From Phaeoceros laevis (lineage: Eukaryota; Anthocerotophyta; Anthocerotopsida; Notothyladales): DNA of 60,720 bases. The DNA lies in the NCBI GenBank assembly GCA_049999765.1, contig JBNGIQ010009382.1, positions 223,794-284,513 on the forward strand, given 5' to 3'. Shown here piece by piece: positions 1 through 10,863 of the stretch. A model generated the notes under the pieces. That model worked only from the letters and a program-made list of their open reading frames with translations. It searched no databases and was not told where the DNA came from. Position 1 is the stretch's first letter. The number at the start of each line of letters is the position of its first letter. The translations under genes and the position numbers were made by a program.

Positions 1-767
1 AGCTTGGGATGGCGGGAGATGCTGAGGACGGGGGAAGACCACGAGTAGGCATACTTCGATGAGGCCGATGGGGGTGGCTAGTACCTCACCTTCTTTGTGA
101 TCCAGACCTAAGAATCATGGATGTGGAAGGAGTTTTACTCTACTGTTGTTGGCGGTTGTTTTGGCATGCATATTTGTCACAGCCGGAGTCATGCTTGGAT
201 GATTTTTCTCCAGACACCCATCTCTTGTTAAGCTGAGTCCCCTGAGCTGTAATTTAGGAATCAATTTGGATGCGGACACATTCCTGACATTCGATGATGT
301 CGCTAGAAATCTATGACAAGAAGATGACAGCTCTATGTGTGGACTGACCCAAAGATGAGTTGTGCTCGATCTCGAAGGTAACCGCTTATCTGTGCTTTGT
401 AGTGCTTCTAAGAGCCCATATAATCCAGTCTTACTTTCAAAGCCCAGCAGAAGGTGAAACACTCGAAGATGCTTATCTTAGTGCAGTACCCCCACCAAGA
501 CCTCACCACAGAATCTACTCGAAGTTTCCACAGAGGCTGATGCCTCCGAACTGTGGAGCAGTGGCATTCGTGGTGTGACGATAAAATGGATTCATGCTGC
601 GCTTCATCTGAATATGAGGCGCCAGTCAGCTGGCTTTGATGTCTGCCCGTCACAAACTCAAGGAACATATTCTTCAAACTGATTCTCACCGTTTCTATAT
701 GGGGGCAGACCATTAGTCCGTCTTCACTCTGGGGATAGTTTCAGCCCCCTGACCCCTTCCAGTTTCT
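1..767. other. unassigned sequence, possible 3' flank of CCCH gene
   Basis: I see no recognisable coding region. Several short open frames overlap on both strands, the longest about 115 codons, without a known motif or a convincing splice pattern. The right part, next to the zinc-finger stop codon, may be its 3' untranslated region. The first 120 bases could be the end of another gene cut by the window edge, but nothing in the translation is recognisable. Confidence 0.3.
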
Positions 768-2940
768 TCACTGTCCATCATTCAACATTCCTTCCAGCAA
801 TGCCATGGCACTGGCATACTTGCTTCTACCTGCGCTGTCACTTATACTTGCTGTTACATCCGTCACCTGCGTATGCTCGTCCTTTTCCAAGGTTGCCTTC
901 AAAAGATCCATTGCACTACCCTCAAACCTCCAGCTCCTTCGCAAGGCAGCAGTAGCGATGGGCTTTGACAAAGCCGCAGCAGCAGCCGCAGCCGCAGCAG
1001 CAGCAGCCTTCCTAGCTGCTAGCAAAACAAAGTTTTTGACTTCCTTTTGATCCATGGACCCATCCTGATCCAGCTTTCTTTCTTGAAGTGCACTACTCCC
1101 AAAACACATGGATTTGGGAGCAGCACAAACCGGATTCCCCAGATGGCGTGCAGCTTCATCACAGGAAGGTCCTTCCACCTGTGCGTGCTGTGTTCCTGTC
1201 TCATATCTGTTCCCACCCAAGTGACAACCTTCCACGGCACTATGCTGGATCGAACATGAGGACGTTGCTTCTACTGCACATGGCTCGTCTGGCAAATCAT
1301 AGACAGGTGGCAAACAATGTCTGCTAGGCCCAAGTCCTGCAGTTTGACTCTCAACTGCCCTGTCCTGACGGTCTCTACTTTCCTGGTCCCTTCGCTTCAA
1401 TAGTCTTTTGTATTCCTCATCAGATATTGCCTACACACCTCATATCAAGCATCTTCTGTGAGGTTGACCTTATCAAGGGACAGCAAACACGAAACGACCA
1501 GTATGCAGACGCACCAACTAACCTCATGCGAGAAGCGGCAGTTTTCACCATCATAGCAGAAACCTCGAGAGTGGAAATATTTGCACGGAAATGTTGCGAG
1601 CTCATGTGAGAAAGGGCAATCATCTCCTTTTAAGCAGCAACCCATTGTCAAGAATTTACATGGCTGCAAGGGGGTAACATGAGAGTGAGTGATGGTGAGA
1701 AAAGACAAGCAACCATCAGTTGTATCCCGACTTACCATTGCACGATTTTCAGCAAATAATCTACCTTCTTGGGACAGCACAATAGAGTTCAGCAGCCTAG
1801 GAAGAGTTGAGAGTAAAAGGGAACTCCAAACACGGGAGGATCAAAGGGTGCTAGTGCACACCTCAGACTTCGTCGAAGGAGTACAGTCATGCGAGAATGC
1901 GCAGTCCTTCCCCTACGAAGTGTTCCATCAGCGCACCAACTGCTCAGAGCATGCTTTCAGTTCATTCATGGGCGCATAAGACAAGTGGATACATACAAAC
2001 ATGTTGTATATACCTTTGCGCACCTGCCTTTTATAAAAAAGATGCAAGGTTTACGTGGAGGTTCGCTTAGTTTGATCCGCTTTGAAGGCCTGACGCCGGG
2101 CTGCCTCTCCTCTGCTCGCTTTTTGCGATAACTAGCCTGTTTGCAAGCATGAAACTTCAAAACCTGTGAACCAACCATTGTAGATTCGAGCATTTCTTGA
2201 CAATCTGAAAAAACAATTCCTCACCTTTTTGGCAAGCTTCCTTTGGGGTCCGTCGCCTCGCCTTCCAAGCTTTTCATGGTGTTCGTCAGTCTGAGAACAT
2301 GTAAGAAACAGCACACTTACCACAAGAAGAGACTTTATCTCATGATTCCAACAGGAGGTGTTGGTAACAAACCAAGCACAACATATGAGAGACTAATGCT
2401 GTAATGGGTAAAACCAAGGTTCTTGACAAAGAGTGACTAGTGCTAGCACATGACATGATAACACTGGGGCTTCCAGGAAGCAGCTGAAGCAGGGTCAGGC
2501 AGCTGGTGTATTCTATGTTTGAGCACTCCCGGACTATCACTACGAGCTGGAAGAAACTACATTTAGCAGGGTCCAAGGCATACAGCAAATACTCTCAGTC
2601 CAACAATTTAGCCTCTTTAGAACCTCAACAGGCGAAAAAGAAGACAGCAAAACCTGGTGAGATCATTAGCTGCTGTTATGCACCTGATCAATTTGGTCCT
2701 CAGCAACATCCGTGGTCCAAAGGCCAACTTCGTCCTCGATGAGCGAAGACAATGCACCCTTCTCCTGCAGATTCCATGGCTAAGGACGTGAGTCACTTCG
2801 TGAGCCTGAAAATCAAAGTCAAAGTCAGCTAAGCAGCTCAGACAGTCGGCAAGACGCGCCTGGTGACTTACCGGAAGGACCTCTCCTTCTTCAGGCCCTT
2901 CATCTCTAACGTCCTCGTTTTCTGGGCTGCGTGACTTCAT
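768..2940 (-). CDS. CCCH-type zinc finger protein, EMB1789/C3H65-like
   Basis: Putative nuclear RNA-binding protein of 415 aa with three consecutive CCCH fingers. My eight-exon model (minus strand) is 2940-2872, 2764-2684, 2290-2225, 2136-2014, 1912-1869, 1796-1736, 1663-1523 and 1430-768, and frame is kept across all junctions. Finger 1 (C-x7-C-x5-C-x3-H, PCIFFIKGRC then GKDCAFSH) is split by the fourth intron. Fingers 2 and 3 lie in exon 7 (PCKFLTMGCCLKGDDCPFSH, then a C-x8-C-x5-C-x3-H copy). The order and spacing match plant C3H65/EMB1789 and animal ZC3H4/6/8. The last exon carries a poly-alanine run of about 14 residues from a GCN repeat near 970-1010, then a predicted helical tail. The N-terminus is acidic and followed by a basic patch (RKKR, KRIK) that may be a nuclear signal. 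The family identity is firm; the position of exon 5's donor (GTCTGA) is the weakest junction. Confidence 0.85.
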
Positions 2941-3487
2941 AGGCCGCTCTCAGTTCGAAACCCTTCATGAACGTGTGGCGCGTCCGTCGAAAAGCAACCA
3001 AAACGCCCTAAGCTAGACGACTTCGTCGTTATCTACAGGAAGATTATCTTTACAGCTTGTCCGCCCGAAGTCGTGGAGACGCACGCCACAAACACACTAA
3101 TTTGGCAGGACGTGGGTCGACTGATCACGTCAAGAGTAGTGTAGTGGCCACGGCCAGGCTGGCCAGACTTCTCAACGAACCATGAGTTGATTGCGTGGTG
3201 CCATGAGGAGCTAATCGCATTCACCAATCTTGACAATGTCGTGATCCAATTGCTTCGTAGAGTCTACACGGTCAGGGGGATGACACATCCATGACTGATG
3301 TAAGCAGTACCTGCAACTGTTCTCACCCGGGTGCTATCAAACACCGATGAACCTATGAGTAGGAAGTTGAGTGCAAGTTGAATGCCTTTCAGCCACCACT
3401 TTCACAGCAGTCTTGAGGACCTATCCTCACTTCTTCAGCTATGTTAGGCTGCTAAACGAAGTTCTTCCGAAGAATGGCAACGGAGTG
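2941..3487. other. intergenic, no gene seen
   Basis: About 550 bases between the zinc-finger start and the dUTPase stop. It should contain the promoter and 5' leader of the zinc-finger gene and the 3' untranslated region of the dUTPase gene. No ORF here has a recognisable product. Confidence 0.4.
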
Positions 3488-4244
3488 TCAGCTCCTTGTG
3501 ACAGTGACAGCTACGCCTGTGGACCCAAAACCGCCTTCACCCCTCACCGTGGTGCTGAGTTCTTCTACTTCTACAACATCAGGTGTGATGATCCGCTCAA
3601 GAACAAGCTGAGCTACCCGGTCCCCTGCATTTATGGTGAAGTCCACGTCTGAAAAGTTAAAAAGGATCACGCTCAGAGGACCACGGTAGTCGGAATCCAC
3701 CACCCCTGCTCCTACATCGATGGAATGCTTCCACGCAAGCCCAGATCGGGGAGCTGCCAATCACAAGAACGCGGAGAAGTTACGGAATTAGATTGCTTCA
3801 TTGCAATCAGAGCATTTGGGCTCAAGTTTGAAAAAAAGCAGTACAGCTTACCAACGCGACCGTAGGAACCCTCTGGTATGGCAATGGACAAGTCGGTTTT
3901 GATCAGGGCCTTCCCCCTAGCCGGTACCACGTCGTCATAGGCACTGCACCCAGTTTGTTTTCTTAAAAGGGAAACAGGTGCATACAATGCTTTGTCACAC
4001 TGCATTCCCTCACATGGAACGTGAAACCAACCACAGCCCAGGGACATTTTATGAACCTGGAAAGGTCGTAACCAGCAGCAAAGGCAGATCCTCTGCTTGG
4101 AAGAACAGCTTTCTCCGAAAGCCGCTTCACCTGCAGAGCTGGAGGCGCAGCCACCGACACTCCATTGTGATGCAACCCGTTTTCCTTCTCAAGACTGACC
4201 TTCTGGACCTTTGCAGGAGGCCCTGGCACCTCTACTTCGGCCAT
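3488..4244 (-). CDS. DUT: deoxyuridine 5'-triphosphate nucleotidohydrolase (dUTPase)
   Basis: Hydrolyses dUTP to dUMP and pyrophosphate, keeping uracil out of DNA and supplying dUMP for dTMP synthesis. Three exons (4244-4057, 3943-3852, 3753-3488) join in frame to 181 aa, the usual length of the trimeric all-beta family. Motif I is [14 protein letters not shown] across the first junction, motif [17 protein letters not shown] across the second, motif [14 protein letters not shown] with the catalytic Asp and the sugar-stacking Tyr, motif [12 protein letters not shown], and motif [11 protein letters not shown]. All five motifs are intact. The start is the first ATG after an in-frame TGA upstream, so the preceding hydrophobic reading (LRLAQALLLRA) is not part of this product and no organelle presequence is evident. 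This suggests a nuclear/cytosolic form. Confidence 0.95.
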
Positions 4245-4831
4245 GGATTTGCCTGATTGAAATGCAAGATTATGCACCCAAGGCACCACCTGCTTCGCAG
4301 CCCGGAGCAGCAGAGCCTGCGCAAGGCGCAACAACCGTCAAGCCTGTCGGTCTACTCCTGGAGCACAAATGGCTCTCCTTCATGTTCCGGTAGGGTTGAG
4401 GGAATTTGGCGCCAAAACTTGGAGGGAAGGCACGTTCAACTTCCAGCTGACTGTACGGTTTAACCGACTACAGTCGATTTTTGACTGCGTCAAAGGAAGT
4501 CACTGTGGCCTTACCATCGGTGCTGAACAAGGAGTGTCCGGTGCCAGCGAATTGGGCACCTGTTCCAACTTCCACAGTGCTGCACAAACTGAAGGAGAAC
4601 TTGATGCAGTAGGAGTTGTCCCAAGCTCGGACTTGTGGTCTCTCAACGCTACAAAGGCTCCTGGAAAAATATGTCAGCCATCTGTGCTAGTGGCCTGCTC
4701 CGTAGCTGGTTGGCTACGCAGTGCGCGTCTAGTGTGGAACAACTCTTCAGAGTCGACCCTTGGTGTAGCAGCTCGGTCCCACCTTCTCACTTTTAACCAG
4801 ACTCCTCGTTAGGTTTTGTCGGTTTCTGTAG
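4245..4831. other. divergent promoter region between dUTPase and HscB
   Basis: Head-to-head spacer of about 590 bases. A 147-codon open frame (4369-4812, +) crosses it, but its translation has no recognisable motif and it ends before the HscB start, so I read it as 5' leader or chance ORF. Confidence 0.4.
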
Positions 4832-6396
4832 ATGTCCAATCTGTCCTGGAGCAGTAGAAGCAGGTCAGCCATGGGAGGACGAATTTTGGGTTCTGGGCTT
4901 CAAGCCATTCTAAAGCTGCGAAATCTGGATCCTGTTGTGCTCAATTTGTCGTGGGTTGAATCCAATCTTGTTCCCAGGATTGCGTGCCTTTTAGGGGCTG
5001 ATTACGACACACTTTTGTCGTCTGCAGGGCGTAGTAGCTCAACTGCAGTCCATAAACAGACGAATCAGGCAGATTGTTGGAATCCGCCCTCTAGTTCTCG
5101 CAGCCACCATGAATCTGCAGTACGTTCCTCGTCGAGTTCAGGCTACTGGAATTATCCTGTCCAGTTAGCTGGTCGTCAGTCTTTTGCAAAGGGTAGCCTG
5201 CAGGTTGCGGGCTCTCTCGATCAAATTGTGTCCCCTCAAGTCCGTAGGGAACTGTCATCTGCAGCAGAGCAAGGGGTGGAGCAAAAATGTTGGGCGTGCG
5301 ACTTCAAAGCACCTCCTGGGGCTTTTCTGATATGTCCCTCATGCAATGCTGTCCAACCTTTGGACCCATCTGTCGACCATTTCCAGATTTTTGATGTGTA
5401 GGCCATCTTCAGACAATTGCTCCGTTTAAACATATTCTGTAGCTTCAGCTCCTTGTTGATTGTAAGACCAGATAAAATGTGCAAGTCCTGCGTAGTTGAA
5501 GTATGTGACTGCACCTTGCGCTTTTGCAGCGATCGGGTTTTCAGGTTAGACCTAAAAGATTTGGAGAGGAAGTACAAGGGCTTGCAAAAGAAACTCCACC
5601 CAGACTTGTTAACCACAAAATCGGAGGTATGTTCCTTCCTCCTTGATGGCATTGTGTTCAAGCCAGAGCAACGGCGCTGCTGACTGATAGCTAACCTCGA
5701 ACAACAGAGGGAGCGAAGTTACTCTGCCGATCAATCATCTCACGTTATCCAGGCATACTACACTCTTGTAAGACCACTTCGAAGAGCTCGCTATATGGTA
5801 AGTAGTCTCGTTTGGACACTTTGAAACGACGTCTTTAAACGGGTGTTAATATACATGCTTTTACTAATGGTTCACTCATGCTGATTTCAGTTGGAGCTCC
5901 AGGGCTTGAAAATCGAGGAAGAAGGAACTGTAACTGACCCTGTATTGCTGATGGAGGTAGTTGATAGTCTATTTTCGTTGACCTCTCAATGGGCAGTGCG
6001 TTAGGCAGAAATGTTGTGAGCTCGTCATTCACGTGGCTGATGGCAGGTGATGGAAACCCGCGAAGCCATAGAGGAAGCTAAGGACAGCACACAACTCCGA
6101 TCAATACTTGATAATGTAACCGGTTTCAACAGCTTCCTTATTCGACAGCACTAGTTTAAAGGGTTGAGTGTTGCAGTTGTGATGTTCCACAGGTCCATGA
6201 AGGAATTATGTTGTGCTTTCTATATCTTACCTGCTGGCTTTGATACCTTTGGCTGCAGAACAAGGGCAAGCTCGAAGAATCGGAGAACATGTTGGTAGCT
6301 GCCTTTGACAAGGGTGATTTGATAGCTGCGAAGGATGCAGTCAACCGAATGTCGTATTACCAAAGGGTTGCAGAAGAGATCACAGAAAAATTGTAA
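4832..6396 (+). CDS. HSCB: mitochondrial iron-sulfur co-chaperone HscB/HSC20
   Basis: J-domain co-chaperone that stimulates the Hsp70 partner and directs it to the ISCU scaffold for Fe-S cluster transfer. Six exons (4832-5397, 5530-5626, 5708-5797, 5891-5956, 6047-6115, 6259-6396) give 341 aa with frame kept throughout. The first roughly 150 residues are Ser/Arg-rich and compatible with a long mitochondrial targeting region. A zinc-binding domain follows (CWACDFKAPPGAFLICPSC, two CxxC pairs as in eukaryotic HSCB). The J-domain has the HPD signature (KLHPDLL) near residue 210, and the C-terminal three-helix ISCU-binding domain includes LLMEVMETREAIEEAK and ends SYYQRVAEEITEKL. The N-terminal extension is longer than in animals. 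Confidence in identity is high; the choice of first ATG is less certain. Confidence 0.93.
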
Positions 6397-6517
6397 CCCT
6401 TTATGGTGACCATTCCATGGCCCAGGAACTGCCTTGGGAAATATTCTTGACCTGGACTTCTTTTATACTATACACTTTGACCCATAACTTTTGTCATTTT
6501 TGTGTTACTCGTGTTCT

Positions 6518-9154
6518 TCATATTACGCTTGATATTCTGCTACGTCTGGATCCCCTCATTCCGGCTGTCTGATGCACTCTAAAAGGCACCACGGGTTTCA
6601 ACCTAGGCGTCCTCTTCTTTGCCAGGTTTTTCGACCTGTTCTCATGGACGGTATCATTTCGTGTCTCTAGCTCATCATCTGGCCCCATATCCTCAGCAAC
6701 TGATGGATCGGTGGTCTCCTGTGCACCTTGCTCCTCTGCAAGGGAAGATTCTGGACTGTGGTTAGTCTCAATAGGTTGCTTCGCTGTTGGGACATCCTCA
6801 GCTTCAGATATAGGGGTGCTGGTGACCAAAGTGCTGATAAGAACAGCTGATGGATATTTGATGTCTAGCTGTTCACCTCGCTCCTTTGTAATCCTTTGGG
6901 AGAATTTTGGCCTGTTGTCTGTCACAAACGCTGCATTTTCAGGGATAGGTTTCCCAGTTTTGTGCATCCCACTCATTGTTGAACATGTCTTGCTGGCTGG
7001 AGCTGCTGTACTAGCATTGTCTGCTGGGACATAGATATTAGTCACTGTGAGTAAGGTGTTCCCATCTGCAGTCACAGAAGCGGATTCTATGTCCCTGGGA
7101 CCACCATGCGAGGTGTCCATTGCAAATTGAACACTCTTCGAGCCAGCCCTCGGCGTTGACGGAACAGTCTGCAAAGTCTTTACAGCACTCTTGGGTGTAA
7201 CCATGGACGGTGGACCAGATGAACCAATCACAGCCGAAGGAGTTGATGAAGGCACAGTCCTGTCCGGAGTCTGCATAACCAAGGGAGCTTGAGCCCTGGA
7301 TATAGGAGTTCCTGGAACACATGGAGGAACGCTCTTTAACCAAGCCCCAGGAGTTGCAGGAACAGTGTGAAACGTCGTAGCAGCACTCTCAGATGTATTT
7401 ATCACCGACGGACCAGATGAACAAGTCCCAGACCTGAGCAAAGCCCTAGAAACTGATGAAGTCACAGTCCTGATCGGAGTCTCCAAACCGTTGGAAGTTC
7501 GAGCCACGAACGAAGAAGCAGATGGAGAAACACTCCTAGGAGTTGCCCGAACAGTCTGAAATGGCCTGGCAGCCGCCCTTGGGGTATCCATCATCGATGG
7601 GCCAGCCGAATTAGTCGAAGGCCTGAACAAAGCCGGAGAAGTTGACGAAGGCACAGTTCTGACAGGAGTCTCCAAAACGTTCAAAGTTCGAGCCATGAAT
7701 GAAGAAGCATATGGAGAACCAGCTCCAGGAGTTCCAAGAACAGTTTGAAACGTCGTGGCAGCAGTTTTGGGTGTATCCATCATCGATGGACCAGATAAAC
7801 CAGTACCAAGCCTGGCCCAGACCGATGGAGTTGACAAAGGCACAGTCCTCACCGGAGTTTCTAAAACAACAGACGTTCGAGCCCTGGATGAAGAAGCAAT
7901 TGGAGTTCCTGTCACAGATGGAGGAAAGAACTTGGGCACAGCTGCTGAACATTTCCCTGCACCGCTTCTCTTCCTTTTATGTGCTGACACCTGCAAGTTG
8001 GACTTCTTCACTGGAACTCTGAACACCTTATTCAGTGCTCTGCTGTCACCAAAATGAGAAAACCTTCTGGCTCTTTCCCGCCTTAGAGCACACAGTTCCT
8101 GCTTCGAAAGGTCAACCTCAGATCCTTTTCCAGCCTCTGCATTTGCTGTGGGAAGAGATCTAAAAATCTCCTTCCGAGCACGGGGAGCCCAAGGCTGCCC
8201 GTTAGTGCTGTGCGCAGAGGCCAAAGCACTAATACTTTTCTCCAAGCTCAGACGCAGGGATCGTTCAGAACGCCAGGCCCCGATAGGTATCTCCACATCT
8301 TGGATGAGCCTTCCGCCGTCTGCATTTGGAGGGGAGTCTGGTGATGCAGATTGATCATTGTATCCCTGCAGCTCCGCTTGCCTGTAGATCCGCTCCACAA
8401 TTGAGGGTGCCAGTGCTCCATAGTGCTCTTTTACTACTCTGTCAGCATACTCTAGCGGAGACTCATCCTCCAAGACAAATTGCAAATCGCCCAGTAAGTC
8501 AGAAACCTCATTCAGGAGCCTGCTGTGCTCTTCCTCCCACTCCGGGGCGAAAGCACAGATGAGCTCTAATCTTAGACAGATGTTCAACTCCGTCAGGCGA
8601 AGCTTCTCTGAGGCACCTCCAGAGAGCCCGTCTACTGGCCTTAGCAACACCTTCACACCCTCCCCAAGCACAGCACACCGGTCTGCTGTTTTTCCATCCG
8701 TCCCTGCCTCCTCAAACAAAATTTGCAGAGCCTCACCAACAACCCGCTTCACACAGGAATGCACATCAATGTCAGGAGTGCGCAAGCATTGCAATAGAAT
8801 GTCGGGAAGGGACTCCAGAAACAAAGCTCCGCAGGTTTGATCCCCTGAGCCCTTGCTCCCGGCCGCAACAGCTTCCTCGCATGCCGAGGTCCCGCCGGCC
8901 CCAAGCTGCAAAGTGGGGGAACAAGCCAGGTGCGCAGGCTCCACCTCCGTCTCGCCCCCCCTGCATTCACCCTCGGGAGCCCCAGCACCATCTCCTCCGT
9001 CGCATTCGCCCTCCGGACCCCCGCCAACATCGCAACTACGGCTGGAAAATGCTTCCGCGCACACCCTCATCCCATCTGTTCCCTGCAATTGCGGAGACAA
9101 CCTGGTGGCATCCACCCGCCTCCTCTTACTCGGAGGGTTGCGCGTGCCCGCCAT
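6518..9154 (-). CDS. Treslin/Sld3-like DNA replication initiation protein
   Basis: Single open frame of 878 aa. The start is the first ATG after an in-frame stop upstream; it opens with a basic patch (NPPSKRRRVD) that could be a nuclear signal. Residues about 180-250 (LNICLRLELICAF, then a helix ending DLLGDLQFVL and SPLEYADRVVKEHYGALAP) and the later RRERARRFSHFGD match what I recall of the Sld3/Treslin core of plant Treslin homologues. Treslin/Sld3 carries Cdc45 to licensed origins after CDK phosphorylation. The basic KRKRSGAGK segment follows. From about residue 420 to 680 four tandem copies of a roughly 65-aa unit each contain several TP sites (ETPVRTVPSST, MMDTPK, ATPG). The acidic C-terminus ends RGSRRSRISSVI. 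Plant homologues I recall have introns; here I see none. The assignment rests on remembered motif similarity, not a search. Confidence 0.72.
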   Translation of the reverse strand: MAGTRNPPSKRRRVDATRLSPQLQGTDGMRVCAEAFSSRSCDVGGGPEGECDGGDGAGAPEGECRGGETEVEPAHLACSPTLQLGAGGTSACEEAVAAGSKGSGDQTCGALFLESLPDILLQCLRTPDIDVHSCVKRVVGEALQILFEEAGTDGKTADRCAVLGEGVKVLLRPVDGLSGGASEKLRLTELNICLRLELICAFAPEWEEEHSRLLNEVSDLLGDLQFVLEDESPLEYADRVVKEHYGALAPSIVERIYRQAELQGYNDQSASPDSPPNADGGRLIQDVEIPIGAWRSERSLRLSLEKSISALASAHSTNGQPWAPRARKEIFRSLPTANAEAGKGSEVDLSKQELCALRRERARRFSHFGDSRALNKVFRVPVKKSNLQVSAHKRKRSGAGKCSAAVPKFFPPSVTGTPIASSSRARTSVVLETPVRTVPLSTPSVWARLGTGLSGPSMMDTPKTAATTFQTVLGTPGAGSPYASSFMARTLNVLETPVRTVPSSTSPALFRPSTNSAGPSMMDTPRAAARPFQTVRATPRSVSPSASSFVARTSNGLETPIRTVTSSVSRALLRSGTCSSGPSVINTSESAATTFHTVPATPGAWLKSVPPCVPGTPISRAQAPLVMQTPDRTVPSSTPSAVIGSSGPPSMVTPKSAVKTLQTVPSTPRAGSKSVQFAMDTSHGGPRDIESASVTADGNTLLTVTNIYVPADNASTAAPASKTCSTMSGMHKTGKPIPENAAFVTDNRPKFSQRITKERGEQLDIKYPSAVLISTLVTSTPISEAEDVPTAKQPIETNHSPESSLAEEQGAQETTDPSVAEDMGPDDELETRNDTVHENRSKNLAKKRTPRLKPVVPFRVHQTAGMRGSRRSRISSVI
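7100..7890 (-). repeat. four-copy coding repeat of ~195 bp in the Treslin-like gene
   Basis: Four diverged in-frame copies of a roughly 65-codon unit. Each contains a block like ETPVRTVPSST, a block like GPSMMDTPK, and a block like FQTVxATPGA. The conserved positions are the Thr-Pro dipeptides, while the spacers vary. Confidence 0.85.
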
Positions 9155-9376
9155 CGCCTTGTGTGTGGCAAGACGAAGGTGTGCAAAGGCCTTGAAGGGC
9201 TCGTTGCGCGGGAAGCACACTCATAGGTCCATACCAGCTGAGCGGGTACAGAGCCGGTGACATACGGGCAAACACCGGTTTCGTCTGGTGTGTACTGGTC
9301 TTCTGGGCGTTTCGTGTTGAATACTCGCTCACTGGAACGGGCAGGAGTAGGATCGGACACTCAGAAGAAGCAGAAG
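9155..9376. promoter_or_regulatory. compact bidirectional promoter (Treslin-like / RPB5)
   Basis: Only 222 bases separate the start codons of the divergent Treslin-like gene and RPB5, so both promoters and 5' leaders must lie here. I cannot identify a definite TATA box. Functionally this pairs a replication gene with a transcription housekeeping gene. Confidence 0.5.
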
Positions 9377-10382
9377 ATGGCGGACGAGCTGGAGAGGACT
9401 ACGTTATTCCTGGTGCGCAGAACTCTGTTGGAAATGCTTCATGATCGAGGCTACTGGGTTGAGGCGGCGGAGAAGGCCATGACCTCTGAGGAATTTCTCG
9501 CCGCATTTGGGGAAAAGCCCAATCGCCGGGACCTTGGCATGAAGACAAAGCGGCTCAAAGACAATGAAGAGGTCTGTCTGTTCTCTCATTTTCCCCACCC
9601 TGACAGATTGTTCAACCACTGTTTCAGACTCCTCCGCCGGGCACTTCAGGTGATTTCAGATTGGGAAGCCCCTTCGCTCGCACAGAAGTTTCACGCAACC
9701 TACCCTGGCCATGGAAGGTACAATTGCGGCCGTGCTGTACGTCACAAGGTTGCTGCTCTGTGTGCAGATATTTGTGATCTTTGCACAGGAATCTGTTGTT
9801 CGAGTACAAGAAGCCAGGGACCTCCTGGAGAGAATGCACAAGGAAAACGTTCACCGGGCGATCTTTGTGCTGCAACACAAAATGACACCTTCAGCTAAAC
9901 AACATCTCACTGAAGCTGGTGGTATTCAGTTTTTTGAGGTACTTGCAGACAAGTCCTGAGGGCCGAGAAGCTGGAATTGGATTGAACGAAGCTGGTAGCC
10001 TCCTACAGGTGTGGCGGGCTGGGTTACAAGTTCGCTTGTTGTGCGCAGGAGTCTGAGCTGCTGGTCAATGTGACCCGCCATACTCTGATTCCGAAGTATG
10101 AGATTCTCTCTCCCGACGAGAAAAGAGAGTTTCTCAAGACCACGAAAATCAAGGAGGCTCAGGTAAATTACAAGGCTGTCATTTGCCCCTGCTGTCCATA
10201 AGATTTTGCTCCTGAAAGATTTTGCTCAAAGGGTGGTTCTCCTGATTGGCAAGCAGCTGCCGCGGATGAGGACAGACGACGCAGTGGCGAAATACTATGG
10301 TCTCCAGGCCGGAACCCTTACCAAGTGGTTTAGGCCAGGCAGGCAGGCAGGTTACAGGATGGTGGTTCCTGCTCTGACCTGA
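9377..10382 (+). CDS. NRPB5: DNA-directed RNA polymerase subunit RPB5 (RPABC1)
   Basis: Shared small subunit of nuclear RNA polymerases forming part of the lower jaw. Four exons (9377-9571, 9768-9938, 10049-10162, 10257-10382), all phase 0, give 201 aa. The N-terminal jaw reads MADELERTTLFLVRRTLLEM, then MTSEEFLAAFGEKPNRRDL. The assembly domain includes HTLIPKYEILSPDEKREFL and LPRMRTDDAVAKYYGLQAG. The last 22 residues (TLTKWFRPGRQAGYRMVV then PALT) diverge from the family's usual [20 protein letters not shown] pattern, though RP, G and YRxVV are still alignable. This could be a divergent tail or a Pol V-type paralogue. Alternative splicing at the last exon is another possibility. Confidence 0.92.
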
Positions 10383-10863
10383 TGTAGCTAGGAAACAGCA
10401 GCTGCGGAACCTAGTTGTAGGACTTCCAATACAGCCGAGATTAGGAGTCATGGATTTCAAATTGCAAGCAGCTTTTAGCAAGACCTCCCTCAGAAACTGG
10501 GAACTCGAACTCCACACCTCTAAGATGACTCTTAATGATGTCGTGATCACGGTACCTTGTACACTGTACAGGGATTTGTGACACTTTGCTGTACGTACCG
10601 TTTCAAACATCTTACAACAAAACAGGGTTTCTGCATTTCCTCTTCAGAGGAGCAAGGGTTCCATGCAGCATAATGTAACCTCCTGCGATTGTTAAGGACT
10701 CAGTTTAAGGTTGCAGGCTGTTCTAGCTGTACGTACTAATTTTTTGGACAGATCTGAATTTCTTGGACAGATCAGATCTGAAGACAATAGTAGCATGCGT
10801 TAACGTTCTGGCTCTGCTAATTTTTCGGACAAGCTCTGATAAATACTTCAGGCTTTGCGAAGC
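10383..10863. other. convergent 3' flanks, no gene seen
   Basis: Region between the RPB5 stop and the MADS-box stop. Open frames are short and unrecognisable. The repeated motif GGACAGATC occurs twice near 10747-10775. Confidence 0.4.

Noticed and set aside
805-1050. Plus-strand ORF with poly-Ala tail
   Set aside because: It is the antisense of the CCCH gene's GCN repeat; the minus-strand frame has splice and domain support.
4369-4812. 147-codon ORF upstream of HscB
   Set aside because: No recognisable motif, and it ends before the HscB start without a supported splice into it; probably leader or chance.
9257-9898. Longer plus-strand ORF covering RPB5 exon 1
   Set aside because: It uses a GTG start and reads through the first intron; the conserved RPB5 protein begins at ATG 9377 and continues at 9768 in another frame.
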